From Batillaria attramentaria (lineage: Eukaryota > Mollusca > Gastropoda > Batillariidae): a stretch of DNA of 64,000 nucleotides. Numbering within the stretch: the stretch's first letter is position 1; each line of letters opens with the position of its first letter. Positions 43,260 to 55,440 of the stretch are shown piece by piece. The stretch spans positions 298,501 to 362,500 of the forward strand of contig JACVVK020000172.1 of NCBI GenBank assembly GCA_018292915.2. Direction: 5' to 3'. A model generated the notes under the pieces. The model searched no databases and was not told the origin of the DNA. It saw nothing but the letters and a program-made list of their open reading frames with translations. Made by a program: the position numbers and the translations under genes.

Positions 43260-43565
43260 CAAATTTGTCTGTTGTCCTCGAACCCCAAACAAAAACCCCA
43301 CAACAACAGCAAAATAAAAAACAAACAAACAAACAAACAAACAAACAAACAACCAAAAAAAAAATCCAAAACACTCCAACAACAACAACAAAGTCAAAAA
43401 CTAAAACCAAAACAAAAGAACAAACACTTAACAAACGAAAAACCCCACCAAAAACAAAACAAAACAAATAAACAACAACAATAATCAAACGAATAAAAGA
43501 ACAAGAAGAAAGAAGACATCATCAACAGCAGCAAAAAAACAGAACAACAACAAACAAATCCTGAA
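43260..43565. repeat. A/CAA-rich low-complexity tract with (CAAA)n
   Basis: (CAAA)n at 43319-43352 within 300 bp of A/C-rich DNA. Frames on both strands are artefacts. Confidence 0.92.
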
Positions 43566-43870
43566 CTCAAAATAACCAACAAACAGAAAATGTTACAACA
43601 CGGCAGAACCTTGTAGTGTCGTCTGTTCCCCCAATGATCTTCCTACACTGCGAGAAACAAGGGCCACTGCCGGTGGAACAAGTCTCCAGCGGCCACGGCG
43701 CTACATGCATGACTTGCGACGCACGAGGTGACTTGGAATGAGATGTGATGTATCTCTGTGATTTAGATTCCCCTCCGCATCCCGCCTCATTCCAGCGCTG
43801 CCTTTCACTAGGGTCGGCGCTCGGTGCTGTTACGCAAATCAGGTGACTTGTCTTGACTTCGTTACTGACA
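43566..43870. other. GC-balanced block, weak candidate conserved non-coding DNA
   Basis: Contains TGTTACGCAAATCAGGTGAC (octamer-like CGCAAAT) and CCTCATTCCAGCGCTGCC. No frame of note. Confidence 0.22.
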
Positions 43871-44574
43871 GGAAGCGAGGGGGGCAGGTCAGCTGAGGAG
43901 AACTTGACAAGAAAAGAAGCGAGAGAGAACAGATTCTTTTGCAGGTCTGAAGTGAATCAGGTTCTTGGAGGGTGGGTGGAGGAGGGGGGGGGGGAAGGGG
44001 GGGGAACAGGAACGCGGAAGGGAGGTTGTGAAGAGTGCTGGAGTTTGGGGGACAGAAATTAAGTTAAAAAGAAATTCAAACAACAAATCAAATTACCTGA
44101 CGTACCAGAGATATTCCGGTTGACACAGATATCACTGCTTGGGTCAAAGACACGTGTGATGCTTCTCTAGTTAGTGTCTGTATTAACTTTTACTACATGT
44201 AGTGTCTTCAGTCCCACATTGTTTTCCTAACAATGCCTACAACAACATCAGTCAAACTTTCACTGTTTCAGGATGTTTTAGTACCAGCTGGATTCACACA
44301 GACGTGCATTGCACACATAACAATACGTTCTTGAGAGCACGTAGTCTAATCATAAGCACGGTATAGTCTGTCTTGCAGTTCGTACACCTCTAAATGCAAC
44401 ACACCGAGGTTTGCTGGCCGTGCGAACGGGGAGAACGTCAACGGCCCGAAGCTTTGCTAGTGAACCGTGCGACAAGACTGTGGCAGACGCTGTGCTTTTC
44501 GGCCTGTGAGAGGCTGTAGCTGCGGGTGTTGCTAAGTGGCAGGAGGCTGGACACCACCAGAAACAGTTCGTAAC
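43871..44574. other. Intergenic sequence with G-rich run 43965-44008
   Basis: No gene is supported. Confidence 0.5.
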
Positions 44575-44845
44575 GATTTGTGAACCAACTCAATTTGGAC
44601 AGAAGGCCTTCCTTGGGGAAAACAATTAACTAATATACCAGCAGGTCCAGATTTCTGTCTGTACGTGTACATTCGTTTCCTGCCCATGTCCATTGTGGGA
44701 GACAGGTAGATTTGTGAACCAACTCATCTTGGACAGAACGCCTTCCTTGTCCTCGGAAAACAGTTGACTAATATATCAGTAGGACGGTACGTGTACATAC
44801 TAACATTACCTGCCCATGTCCATTGTGGGAGACAGGTAGGGGCGT
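44575..44845. repeat. Tandem duplication, period 134 bp
   Basis: GATTTGTGAACCAACTC starts at 44575 and 44709. Both copies continue through GGACAGAA-GCCTTCCTTG and end with CCTGCCCATGTCCATTGTGG. A flanking word CGGGTGTTGCT-GTGGCA occurs at 44523 and again at 44891. Confidence 0.88.
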
Positions 44846-45344
44846 GTACAGGTCGGACGGTGTGATCGTGCACTGGACGTGTTGGACACCCGGGTGTTGC
44901 TGGGTGGCAAAGAACGTGCTAACGAGGCGTTCGTCGGAATAACCTCCCTTTACCAGCAGATGGTGCCAGCAGATCTCACGAGGGGGCGTTTAGCACTTCT
45001 GTCTCCAATGACATGTCAGTATTGGCACAAGTTCAGTATGGACATCGGTCAAACATGACGAAGCACATCAGTTTTAGAAAATACAGTATGTTCATTTACT
45101 GAGTGTTTATGCATAGAAGGCATGTGCTTTTGCATGGACTAGACTAGATTCGGGCTGACGGGGAGAGAAGGGTAGAGGGTGAGAGGTGGGGGGGGGGGGA
45201 CAGCGAAGCTGAAATGTTTTTGGCTGTGAGTAAAAAAACACAAACAAACAAACAAACCAAACCAAACCAAAACACAACACCAACACCACCGCCACCACCA
45301 GCCCCCCCCCCCCCCCGAAAAAAAAGGAAATAAAAAACACTAAC
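44846..45344. other. Unique sequence with poly-C run 45302-45316
   Basis: No gene is supported. Confidence 0.5.
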
Positions 45345-45959
<615 letters not shown>

Positions 45960-46415
45960 GACTTTAGCATACAGTTTAACTGGTATAACGTTTAAAACAT
46001 ACATACATTACAGCTTACAAAACTTAAAATGTAAAAAAAAAAGTCAACAAGAAACAACAGCAGAACAAAATCACCAGTCAGCACTCACGTTACGCAGTGT
46101 AAAGTTTACTGAATTTGAACAGAACATACAACTTATGTAGATTACACTTAATTCATACAAACCTACAGATTATGTAGTGCAATGTTTAAATGCATCATGC
46201 AAACCATAATACTTACATCGAGTGTAGAGTTTAGTTCGTAGATACAAACAACTGACTTAAACAGCGTAAAGCTTAATTCATACAAACATACAACTGACGT
46301 AGTGCGAGCTTCAATTCATGCGAAACATACATCTTACATGATGCGAGTTTCAAAACATACAGCCTACACTGGGTTTAATTCATACAATCACACAACTTAA
46401 ATGGCGTGATGTTTG
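45960..46415. repeat. Highly degenerate tandem repeat, unit about 40-45 bp
   Basis: Roughly ten units built on AATTCATACAAACATACAAC, followed by a TTAYGTAGTGYRAAGTTT-like part. Units diverge strongly, so the array is old. Confidence 0.75.
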
Positions 46416-46640
46416 AACTCGCGCTTATTTGAATGCCTGGCCGTGAACCCACAGTAAGGGACGCTGCTGCCGAGTTCAGTGAACACACAACCCTTCCCCA
46501 GTCGTTACAGACCTAAAGCAGCGGTCCCTAACACTCGTACAGCCCCTTCAGACCCACAAGCAGACTCCCCTTTATCCGCTTCCCGTCAGCCCCCAACTTC
46601 GTTTCCCAAACTCTTTTTCTCTGCCAATTGTATTATTTAG
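46416..46640. other. Unique sequence, nothing recognised
   Basis: No gene is supported. Confidence 0.5.
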
Positions 46641-46990
46641 CACATCGGTGTAAAGAAAGAGGGCCAGCGGCCATGTCTGGAGCGAGGAGGGGGAGGGAAG
46701 TCTTTTCCTTGGGAGAGTCAACACTCGTGATTATTAATTTTATTTCGAAATTAGACAGACAGTCCAGGTAAATATTTGACGTTGGCAAAGCCTGTGGCAG
46801 TGTTGCTATAGCGGATCTCTCGCTCAGAATAGCGCGCGGGAATAAAAGTTCCTGCCTCCTATCGCGCTGTGATGACGTTGGGGTAGGGTGTAGCAGGGAG
46901 GCTGAAGCTGCCACAATAGATGAAGATGTTTAAACAAAGAGTGTCCGCCGGCGGAGGGGGCTTAATTCGCGTTCAGCAGAACCTGACAGT
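46641..46990. other. GC-balanced non-repetitive block, candidate conserved non-coding DNA
   Basis: Contains GATTATTAATTTTATTTCG, GGTAAATATTTGACG and CGCGCTGTGATGACG. The minus frame 46633-46914 shows no domain. Confidence 0.28.
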
Positions 46991-47229
46991 TCCCTCCCCC
47001 GGTCCTGAATTTGATTCATTTTGCTACGTCAGACGATGGACACCGTTGTCGAACTGAGATGAGGACTGGTTTGGATCGATATTGGCTGGCTGTTCAGCGA
47101 CGGGTTAGATATCGGGCATTGTTAATCTGCAGTTTCTTTTTGTTCTACAGGTGTGTAATGCGACAAAATTTGTTTGAAATAAGAAACATTAAAGACAATG
47201 GAAGCTCACAAATCCACGTAAAACTAACA

Positions 47230-47405
47230 TTGTGACCAAAACAACAACACCGTGAACAACAACAAAACAACAACACCATCAACAACAACAAGAAACAAAA
47301 ATGAAAAACACCAAACAAAAGGGAAAACAGACAAGCAACAACAAAAACATAACAACAAAGGAAAGAAAGAGAACAGCAAAGTTGACAAGCAGAAGACTAC
47401 TGCTT

Positions 47406-47445
<40 letters not shown>

Positions 47446-47700
47446 CCTGTTCGTCTGTATTTGCTATACAGAGGATAGAGGTTTTACACACACACACACA
47501 CTATTCACTAGCCTTGTGCACTGAAAAGGTAACTGAATGTTTGGTAAAATAGAAAACAACAAGAAGCAAAAAAAAAAAATAATAATAATAAAATAAAAGA
47601 CGAAGAAAAATAAGAAGAAATAATTAAAAAAAAAAAACAAGAAAAGAAAAGAAAAAAAGGATACTTACTCCACAAAATAAATGGCAGGGTAAAAAAAAAA
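47230..47700. repeat. Low-complexity run: CAA-rich, (GTCT)n, A-rich
   Basis: (CTGT)n at 47405-47458, (CA)6 at 47488-47501 and an almost pure A/G/T-poor run at 47560-47660. Confidence 0.9.
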
Positions 47701-47998
47701 TATACACCCAAAGTGTGATAGTGTTTATTTGGCAAATTGCATCCTACAAATGGAGCTTAGCTCCATCTGATCATACTGTTTACACTGAGAACATCTGGAT
47801 ACTTCTCAAAATATTTATAGTCATGGAAGTCGTATCTTAGAACGACAAACATCTGCAAACACACAATGCTGACAGAAATCAAGACGTAGGAGGATTAGCA
47901 TACGTCAAATTCAGTATATTTTCTTCTGCGAACAGAATCGATTCAGCTTTCACTGCAATATGTCACCATATTGACTGCTCCTGGGTGTTCTACCAATG
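47701..47998. other. AT-rich sequence, nothing recognised
   Basis: A 17-bp palindrome ATGGAGCTTAGCTCCAT lies near 47750. No gene is supported. Confidence 0.5.
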
Positions 47999-48008
47999 AG
48001 AGAGAGAG

Positions 48009-48047
<39 letters not shown>
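47999..48047. repeat. (GA)n microsatellite at SINE tail
   Basis: GA tract followed by a G-rich run that leads into the 3' end of the minus-strand SINE. Confidence 0.95.
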
Positions 48048-48050
<3 letters not shown>

Positions 48051-48070
48051 GGGGTTGGAGGTGGGGGGGG

Positions 48071-48249
48071 GGGTGTTGGGTGGGTGGGTGCTTGGGAGTT
48101 TAGCGTCCTTTTCACCATCGATGGGTGATGCCAAAGACGGGGCAATGACAAAAAGGCCAGCACAAATATTTGGCCCCAGCCGGGATTCGAACTTACCACC
48201 CAAGCATTGAAAGTCCTACGCTCTACCATTCGGCTATCCGGGCTATCCC
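48071..48249 (-). mobile_element. tRNA-related SINE, near full length
   Basis: Minus-strand copy with B-box-like AAGTTCGAATCCC, several point changes in the head (AGCATTGAAAGTCCTACGC on the plus strand) and the GGACGCTAAAC tail. No clear target duplication. Confidence 0.9.
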
Positions 48250-48261
48250 TGCCACCCTAGT

Positions 48262-48339
48262 AAGAACGAACGAACCAACATTATTTTCCAACGGAAGTGA
48301 TGTAACCAAACAGTGATCGATTTTCAATCAGCCGTTGCT

Positions 48340-48342
<3 letters not shown>
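48262..48342 (-). mobile_element. LINE 3'-tail copy
   Basis: On the minus strand TAGCAACGGCTGATTGAAAA, then TTCCGTTGGAAAATAATG and a (GTTC)-type tail. Followed on the plus strand by (CAA)n at 48341-48370. Confidence 0.72.
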
Positions 48343-48371
<29 letters not shown>

Positions 48372-48436
48372 AATAACAACAACATTATATAAAAATACTA
48401 CACAAAGATAAAAGGAAATACGAGCAGAGAGAGAGA

Positions 48437-48544
48437 GAACAAGAACAAGAACAAGAACCTTTATTTTACAACGGTAGAAGTTACGGGCATATTCATACCA
48501 ATTTTAAAACTTGCCGTTGCTACACTACATGAGCTAATACTACT

Positions 48545-48600
<56 letters not shown>
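48437..48600 (-). mobile_element. LINE 3'-tail copy between GA tracts
   Basis: On the minus strand TAGCAACGGCAAGTTTTAAA, then TACCGTTGTAAAATAAAGG and (TTCTTG)n (48439-48457). GA tracts flank both sides (48426-48438, 48546-48599). Confidence 0.82.
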
Positions 48601-48602
<2 letters not shown>

Positions 48603-48683
48603 AAATAATGACATACGTTTGCTTTGTCTATAACTGAATGCAATCATCTATAACATATATGAGCAGAGAGACAGAGAGAGATA

Positions 48684-48684
<1 letters not shown>

Positions 48685-48757
<73 letters not shown>
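48685..48757. repeat. (TG)n microsatellite
   Basis: About 36 TG units after a short GA tract. Confidence 0.97.
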
Positions 48758-49408
<651 letters not shown>

Positions 49409-49620
49409 ACATACACACGGAAAAGAAAGCGAGAAAGAAAAAAAAAAAGATAAGGAGGAAGGAAGGAAAAGAAAGATGACAAAAACAAGAAAGCTGGCAT
49501 AAACGAAAGAAAGCAAGGAAAACAAAAAGACATATGCCTGAGTTGAAAAGCTAGAAACAAGAAAAGAAGGAAAGAAGGGTGGAAAGGAAGCAGGAAAGAG
49601 AGAAGGACGGAATGGAGGGG

Positions 49621-49700
49621 AGTGAGTGAGTGAGTGAGTGAGTTTTTAGGGCTTAAAGCCGGGCAAGCCACAAAGACTAATTCGCGGCTGGGAATGGAGG
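49621..49700 (-). repeat. Retroposon 3' tail ending in (ACTC)n
   Basis: On the minus strand AGCCGCGAATTAGTCTTTG, then CGGCTTTAAGCCCTAAAAAC and (TCAC)n. Same family as 6560-6654 in opposite orientation. Confidence 0.65.
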
Positions 49701-50025
49701 GGAAAAACTGAAACGTAGAAAGATAATGATCATGATTATCATCATCCCTCTGTTCTCCATACAGCCATTTTGCACCAGTTTGACATCCATGGGCGATTGC
49801 ACACACAGTGTCCCAGCTGTGTCCCCCTCGTTTCAAAACATTGATGGTATGTGCAACAAACTGTGCCCACGTGTTCTTCCGTAATATCTAAACATTTCGT
49901 CCACTTTATGTAGTAGACTGTGAACACGTTCTAATTGAAATCCTCCGCCCATTAATCCGGTAATGAGACCGTGGGCTTATTGAACTGACAGGGTGTTGCC
50001 AGACTGAGGTGATATCTGGAGCCTG

Positions 50026-50028
<3 letters not shown>
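49701..50028. other. Unique sequence, nothing recognised
   Basis: No gene is supported. Confidence 0.5.
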
Positions 50029-50106
<78 letters not shown>

Positions 50107-50108
50107 AG

Positions 50109-50173
<65 letters not shown>
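50029..50173. repeat. (CA)n microsatellite, one 5-bp interruption
   Basis: CA tracts at 50029-50104 and 50110-50173 are separated by TGAGG. Total about 145 bp, the longest in the window. Confidence 0.97.
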
Positions 50174-50178
<5 letters not shown>

Positions 50179-50956
50179 GCAAATAGATATTTTATTTTGT
50201 AAGAGTACTTGTGCCATGTTGGTGTAAATTGATTCCTTCTGTAAATGTGTCAGTCGTCGCTTTGATGACTAAACCGTACAGAACAGGCATTCAGCGCTTC
50301 TTTGCGTGAACAGTTGTGTTTTAATTAAAACATTATTAGCGATCATCAAACAAAAACGCCATACAATCCAATTCTGCAATATTTGTCTTTTCAAAATTGT
50401 GGAAACACAAATAATCCGATCTTAACATCATGGCTGATGAGATAAAAATGTAAATTAACACATTAACATAAGAATCAAATATACATTTGTCTGGGTTTAT
50501 CGATAAACCCTGCTGAAAAGAAAATGTATTTTCTGTCCGCATTGTTGCCCATATTATATTGAAATGACGACAATGAGGAATCTTGTGGTGACAACTCTGT
50601 GACAGGTTTTATCACCAACCGCAGACGATAATGGAACACATCAAACGCGCACTATACAATGACGCGTCAGGGATGTCAAGGCGCGAGCAATACATGGTTG
50701 GAAAATAAATACCTTGATGTAGAAATTACAGTTGTGCAGGCAATATGCGTGAATATTAAATAATTCTGCGAGCAAATTGTAACACACTGAAAGATGAACA
50801 CTGGTTTCCTGTTCTTCTCCTGTTTTTCACCAACTTGTTCTTCCTTGATTCGTGCAACAGTCGTAGAATCTGGATAGTTAACCGCTCGCGCAAAGTGTAA
50901 ACAACATTGTATCGCATTTAGAGCTCTACTAATATCAGGATAGAGTATTTTTCAAT
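50174..50956. other. AT-rich sequence, nothing recognised
   Basis: No gene, tandem repeat or mobile element recognised. Confidence 0.5.
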
Positions 50957-51132
50957 AATAATAATAATAATAATAGAATATTTATATAGCGCCGAACCTT
51001 ATCTAAGCTCTAGGCGCTTTACATAAAATACATATTTATTCATATTAAGGCGTAAAAAACCCCACAAAAGACAGATAAACACAAGACAGGTAAAACTGAC
51101 AAAACAGATAAAAACTAATTCAAAAGTGATAT

Positions 51133-51181
<49 letters not shown>

Positions 51182-51350
51182 CCCTGCGCACACACGCACT
51201 CACACCAGCAGAACGACAACATGGCACGGCTATGAGAGGGTGAAGAGATGGGTTTTCAGTCGGGACTTGAAGGTTTCCTCGTTTGAACTGTTTCTGATTG
51301 TAAGAGGGAGCTGATTCCAAGTAACAATCGAGAGTACAGGCGCACTCAGT
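50957..51350 (-). mobile_element. 5'-truncated LINE: RT C-terminus plus complete 3' end
   Basis: On the minus strand, 51342-51234 encodes WNQLPLTIRNSSNEETFKSR followed by LKTHLFTLS and a TAG stop, the end of non-LTR ORF2. About 250 bp of 3' untranslated sequence follows, interrupted by a (GT)n tract (plus-strand CA at 51134-51178). It ends with GTAAAGCGCCTAGAGC, GGCGCTATATAAATATTC and an (ATT)n tail at 50957-50976. Only the last ~36 codons remain. Confidence 0.85.
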
Positions 51351-52370
51351 CACAAGCGAAACTGTTCCAAAACATCAGTTGGCTAAGGAAACATGGGGAA
51401 TAGCCCGTTTATTTTTCAAAGTCGGTTGTTGATTGCTATGTAATGTCTTCTTTCTAAGCTAAAAACCAAATGAATAAACAACTAACATACGGAAGAAGGG
51501 GAAGGAAGAGGACAAGGAGAAGGGGGGGGGGGAGGGGGGGAGGGAGGGGGGATGTTCGGCAATAGTGGACATCATCGTTGCTGAGAAACCCCAGAGAATA
51601 ACTTAAATAGTTATTGTCAGCTTTAGATGATTGACTCGTGCATAAAATGTATCGCTTACGCCGAAAATAAACTGAAGAAAGAACAAAATAAGATCGGATG
51701 AGAAAGCCTTGAATTCGTCTCTTCTTTACGTTGACCGTGTTTGACCAAGGGCCATCCGCCAGTCATCAAGGATGTCCTATACCTTCATACTGTTTCTCCA
51801 CTTACGCCACTACCGCTGTGAAAGAAAGTGTTGCCCGTTGCGAAAGTGCAGTAGGAGTCACTGTATACGAAGAAGGCGCCTAAACTCCCTTTCGCTTCGT
51901 ACTCTATGGGCAGCGCTGGATCCTCCTGCACCTGGACAATGAGAACCTCTGTCTAACTAGAACACGGCGACCCACAGAGATGAAAAGAGCTGCCGACATG
52001 GTCGGGGACTCAGGGAGACCGAAGCTATGGTCCGTCCCTAGCTGCCTGTAAAAAGACCAATGAATTAATGGACCATCAGAATCGCTTCGCCCTCAGCTCT
52101 GCTCCGTTGGCTAATAACCGACCATCAATTAATCAGCAGCGTGGTAGGGACTACAGGGAATCGGGCGGGTCCCTTGAGTAGTCCCTGACGTCACGAGGGT
52201 AGTTGGGGAGGGGCGTTGGGGTGGGGATAGTAGTGGGAGTATTGTAAGAACTGACTGGGTCAGATGATGGCAAGATGAAGGCGGTACCGTTACATGTGGG
52301 TGTTACTACAGGACGACAGTGGTAAGATGCTTCGTATGGTGACAGACGGTTAGGTGATGGGACAGAACAG
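51351..52370. other. Intergenic sequence, no gene recognised
   Basis: G-rich tract at 51519-51552. 52075-52160 has TAAT-rich non-repetitive sequence (ATCAATTAATCAGCAGCG) that could be regulatory. Confidence 0.45.
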
Positions 52371-52580
52371 AGAAGAAAGAAAGAAAGAAAGAAAGAAGAA
52401 AAGAATAATAATAAGAAGAAAAACAACAACAACAAACACAACAACAGCAAGAAGAAAGAAAGAAAGAAAGAAAGAACAACAACGACAACAAGAATAAACA
52501 GATAACTAAACATGCAGCTGTTTCGATAGTTTTCCGTTTTGAAAGGGGGCGGGGGGGGGGGGGGGGGGGGGGGGGGGGGT
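52371..52580. repeat. (AAGA)n, CAA tract and poly-G
   Basis: (GAAA)n at 52374-52400 and 52452-52476, CAA-rich between them, then a poly-G run of 29 at 52551-52579. The long minus frames here are repeat-driven. Confidence 0.9.
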
Positions 52581-52878
52581 ATGCTTGAAATTGGTACTGC
52601 AGGCTAGGAACCTTAAAGAGTCTATAGCGAACATAATTATAGAAGAAGAAGAAGAAACCTTTTTGTTTTGTTTTCTTCAGAAGACGTTTTGCGTAGCACC
52701 CGTTTGACTTTCGCATACGTTGGCCAATCAGCGTCGGTGATACAAATGTAATGTCTGACCATACACAGACGGTATGACAAAGAAATGGGGGCATCGGCCC
52801 TTTCTCACTCACAAGCAGTTATCAATATCTGTCTCGACAGGAGATTACTGTGTGATTTTCAGTTTGAGGTAGGTTGTT

Positions 52879-52880
<2 letters not shown>
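52581..52880. other. Unique sequence, nothing recognised
   Basis: No gene is supported. Confidence 0.5.
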
Positions 52881-52957
<77 letters not shown>

Positions 52958-52967
52958 CGCTCGCGCA
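52881..52967. repeat. (GT)n(GC)n tract, Z-DNA candidate
   Basis: About 34 GT units pass into GC repeats and GCTCGCGCAC, an alternating purine-pyrimidine stretch of about 85 bp with one break. Confidence 0.96.
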
Positions 52968-53029
52968 CGAAACATGCCCGTTACGGCAGACTCGGCCTAA
53001 ATCCCTTACGTAGCCAGCCATGGAATACG

Positions 53030-53235
53030 GCAGTGGCCGAGTCTCTCCTTTTCTCTCTCCCTCCCAAGTCTCTCTTGATTTAAGTTCCTTCGTTCAAATC
53101 CCCAATCCGATTTCAGCCCGAGCTTTGGCGAGAGCTTCTGCTGACATCCGCTCTCTTTTCTTTCCTTAAATCTGGACTGGCCGAGCTGTGGGCGAGGCAG
53201 TGTGGCCATTAGTGTGATTGCCATGGTGGCGATGT
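53030..53235. other. Non-repetitive block, weak candidate conserved non-coding DNA
   Basis: Contains CCCAATCCGATTTCAGCCC and GGCCATTAGTGTGATTGCC with no simple repeats. No frame of note. Confidence 0.22.
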
Positions 53236-53289
53236 CGCGGGGACTACGCCGCATGGTTTTTACTCCCGCTTGACTTCAGTGTAGGGGCC

Positions 53290-53464
53290 AGGAGGGGGGG
53301 GGGGGTCTGGGAGTTTAACGTCTTTTTCCACCGCGTATCGGTGATATCAAAGACGGGGCAACGAGAGAAAGGCCAGCACACATATTTGGCCCCAGCCGGG
53401 ATTCGAACTCACGACCCCAGCATTGAGAGTCCTACGCTCTACCATTCGGCTATCCCGGCTGCCC
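53290..53464 (-). mobile_element. tRNA-related SINE, near full length, with target duplication
   Basis: Minus-strand copy with a perfect B-box GAGTTCGAATCCC. Its tail lies in a poly-G run. Direct repeat GTGTAGGGGCC occurs at 53279-53289 and 53465-53475 without mismatch. Confidence 0.93.
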
Positions 53465-53503
53465 GTGTAGGGGCCCAGAGGAAGGCACCATATCCGTGCA
53501 AAT

Positions 53504-53815
53504 CGTATAGGACACGTGACCTGGCTGTCTGTAAAAGTATAGGACACGTGACCTGGATGTCTGTAAAAGTATAGGACACGTGACCTGGATGTCTGTAAAA
53601 GTATATGACATATGACCTGGCTGTCTGTAAAAGTATAGGACACGTGACCTGGCTGTCTGTAAAAGTATATAGGACATATGACCTGGCTGTCTGTAAAAGT
53701 ATAGGACACATGACTTGGCTGTCTGTAAAAGTATAGGACACATGACCTGGCTCTCTGTAAAAGTACAGGACACATGACCTGGCCGTCTGTAAAAGTATCT
53801 AGGATATGTGTCCTG
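53504..53815. repeat. 32-bp minisatellite, about 10 units, with E-box cores
   Basis: Unit GTATAGGACACGTGACCTGG followed by CTGTCTGTAAAA. The central hexamer is CACGTG in the first units and CATATG or CACATG later. All three minus-strand frames stay open across the array, giving the spurious 166- and 230-residue frames. Confidence 0.95.
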
Positions 53816-54342
53816 AATATTGTCCACTGTGGTGCATGATAGTACATACATTATATAACTGTGTCCGCGTTCGTAAGAAAGTACATGTAATGGGACATTT
53901 GGACAATGTATGACCAATGCGGGATGTATATTATATGAAGCCCAGATACAGTGCTGCCACCGGACAACGTTGCTGGAGAAGGGCAGAAAATCGTTACAGA
54001 AATCACGTGTCTTAGCGACGGTCAGCGTGACCGCCATCGTCGAGGGAGCTTTCAAGCGTTGGACAGGAGTCGAGCGGGAAATAAAACCATGCCACCGGAC
54101 TAGGGACGGAGCCGCGTGTCTTGTTCCACGCTGCACGTGCAAGCCGATTGCCGTGTTTGGCCGCGGCCATTAGCAGATAAACCATCCCTCGAGACACTCT
54201 CCCTAGCGATGAGAGCGAGGGGGGGTGGGGGGGGGGGGTAGTGTCTTGGTTTCTGTGCATTGTCTCTGTTTTTGATGTTGTGTTTTTGTGTACGAGTCTG
54301 TAACCGCGAAATGTACAACAGCATTATTTTTTACCACAGGTT
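53816..54342. other. Unique sequence, nothing recognised
   Basis: Poly-G run at 54220-54239. No gene is supported. Confidence 0.5.
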
Positions 54343-54690
54343 GCTCAGACTGTCCGCGGAAATACGGTTTTCTCAGACCTTAGGAGAAAATAAAAACAAT
54401 GCTCAGACTGTCCGCGGAAATACGGTTTTCTCAGACCTTAGGAGAAAATACAAACAATGCTCAGACTGTCCGCGGAAATACGGTTTTCTCAGACCTTAGG
54501 AGAAAATACAAACAATGCTCAGACTGTCCGCGGAAATACGGTTTTCTCAGACCTTAGGAGAAAATACAAACAATGCTCAGACTGTCCGCGGAAATACGGT
54601 TTTCTCAGACCTTAGGAGAAAATACAAACAATGCTCAGACTGTCCGCGGAAATACGGTTTTCTCAGACCTTAGGAGAAAATACAAACAAT
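54343..54690. repeat. 58-bp minisatellite, exactly six units
   Basis: Units start at 54343, 54401, 54459, 54517, 54575 and 54633 with GCTCAGACTGTCCGCGG. Only one or two base differences are visible, in the first unit (AATAAAAACAAT versus AATACAAACAAT). Each unit carries a TTTTCTC/GAGAAAA inverted repeat around a 9-nt loop. Confidence 0.98.
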
Positions 54691-55141
54691 GTAAACATGT
54701 ATCCAACTATTACACGAATCTAGTAAATGAAGTTTGAAGAAGGTTTTGTTGTTGTTGTTGTTGTTTTTGTCCGCTAATAACTAAGTAATTACGAACATGT
54801 AATTTGTTTGGTAGGGGAGGAAGACGCTGAAAGAATTCCAGTAAGTGAGGGTGGAATTCCATAGACAGCACCGGAAAAGTGTTTTTCTCGACAGAGTCTT
54901 CTGGCAGCAAGAGAAGTGAAACTGTCACAACAAACTCTTCAACTGGAGAGTGTCCCAGAAATCCCGTGCGTCATAACAATGGTCATCGTGACTTGAGATT
55001 TAACGCATAGATGACGGTCTCTGGTAATCCGGTAACTGATAGAGGAACTTTTTCAAAAAATGGGTAGAAGGAGAATTGTGGCATTGGCATTTGAATTGGC
55101 ATTTTAGTGTGCATTGTACATGACTATATGTGTTTCTTCAT
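54691..55141. other. Unique sequence, nothing recognised
   Basis: Short (TTG)n at 54747-54766. No gene is supported. Confidence 0.5.
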
Positions 55142-55186
55142 GTGATGTTGCATGGCTGTAGTATCCGTTTGTTTCCTGTGTCCACC

Positions 55187-55356
55187 GGGGAGCCGGCGTG
55201 GTCGAATGGTAGAGCGTTGGACTTCTAATGCTCGGGTCGTGAGTTCGTTCCCGGCTGGGGCCAAATATTTGTGCTGGCTTTTTCGTCGTTGCCCCGTCTT
55301 TGATATCACCCTATGTGGTGGAAAAGGACGTTAAACCCCCAAACACCCACCCACCC
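55187..55356 (+). mobile_element. tRNA-related SINE, near full length, with target duplication
   Basis: Head GGGGAGCCGGCGTGGTCGAATGG, body and ACCC tail. Perfect 11-bp direct repeat CTGTGTCCACC at 55176-55186 and 55360-55370. Confidence 0.94.
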
Positions 55357-55370
55357 TTTCTGTGTCCACC

Positions 55371-55440
55371 ACACCGGAATTTCCCGCGTGCGATAATAAA
55401 GATGCATTTGATTTGGTTTGATTTGATTTGATTTGATTTT
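55371..55440 (+). mobile_element. Retroposon 3' tail that hosts the SINE
   Basis: GGAATTTCCCGCGTGCGATAATAAAGATGC followed by (ATTTG)n, in pieces, looks like a LINE 3' end with a pentanucleotide tail. The sequence left of the SINE (about 55141-55186) presumably belongs to the same element. Confidence 0.6.

Noticed and set aside
53347..54142. 166- and 230-residue minus-strand frames
   Set aside because: The 32-bp minisatellite lacks stops in every minus frame and so produces long repetitive translations. No start context or domain.
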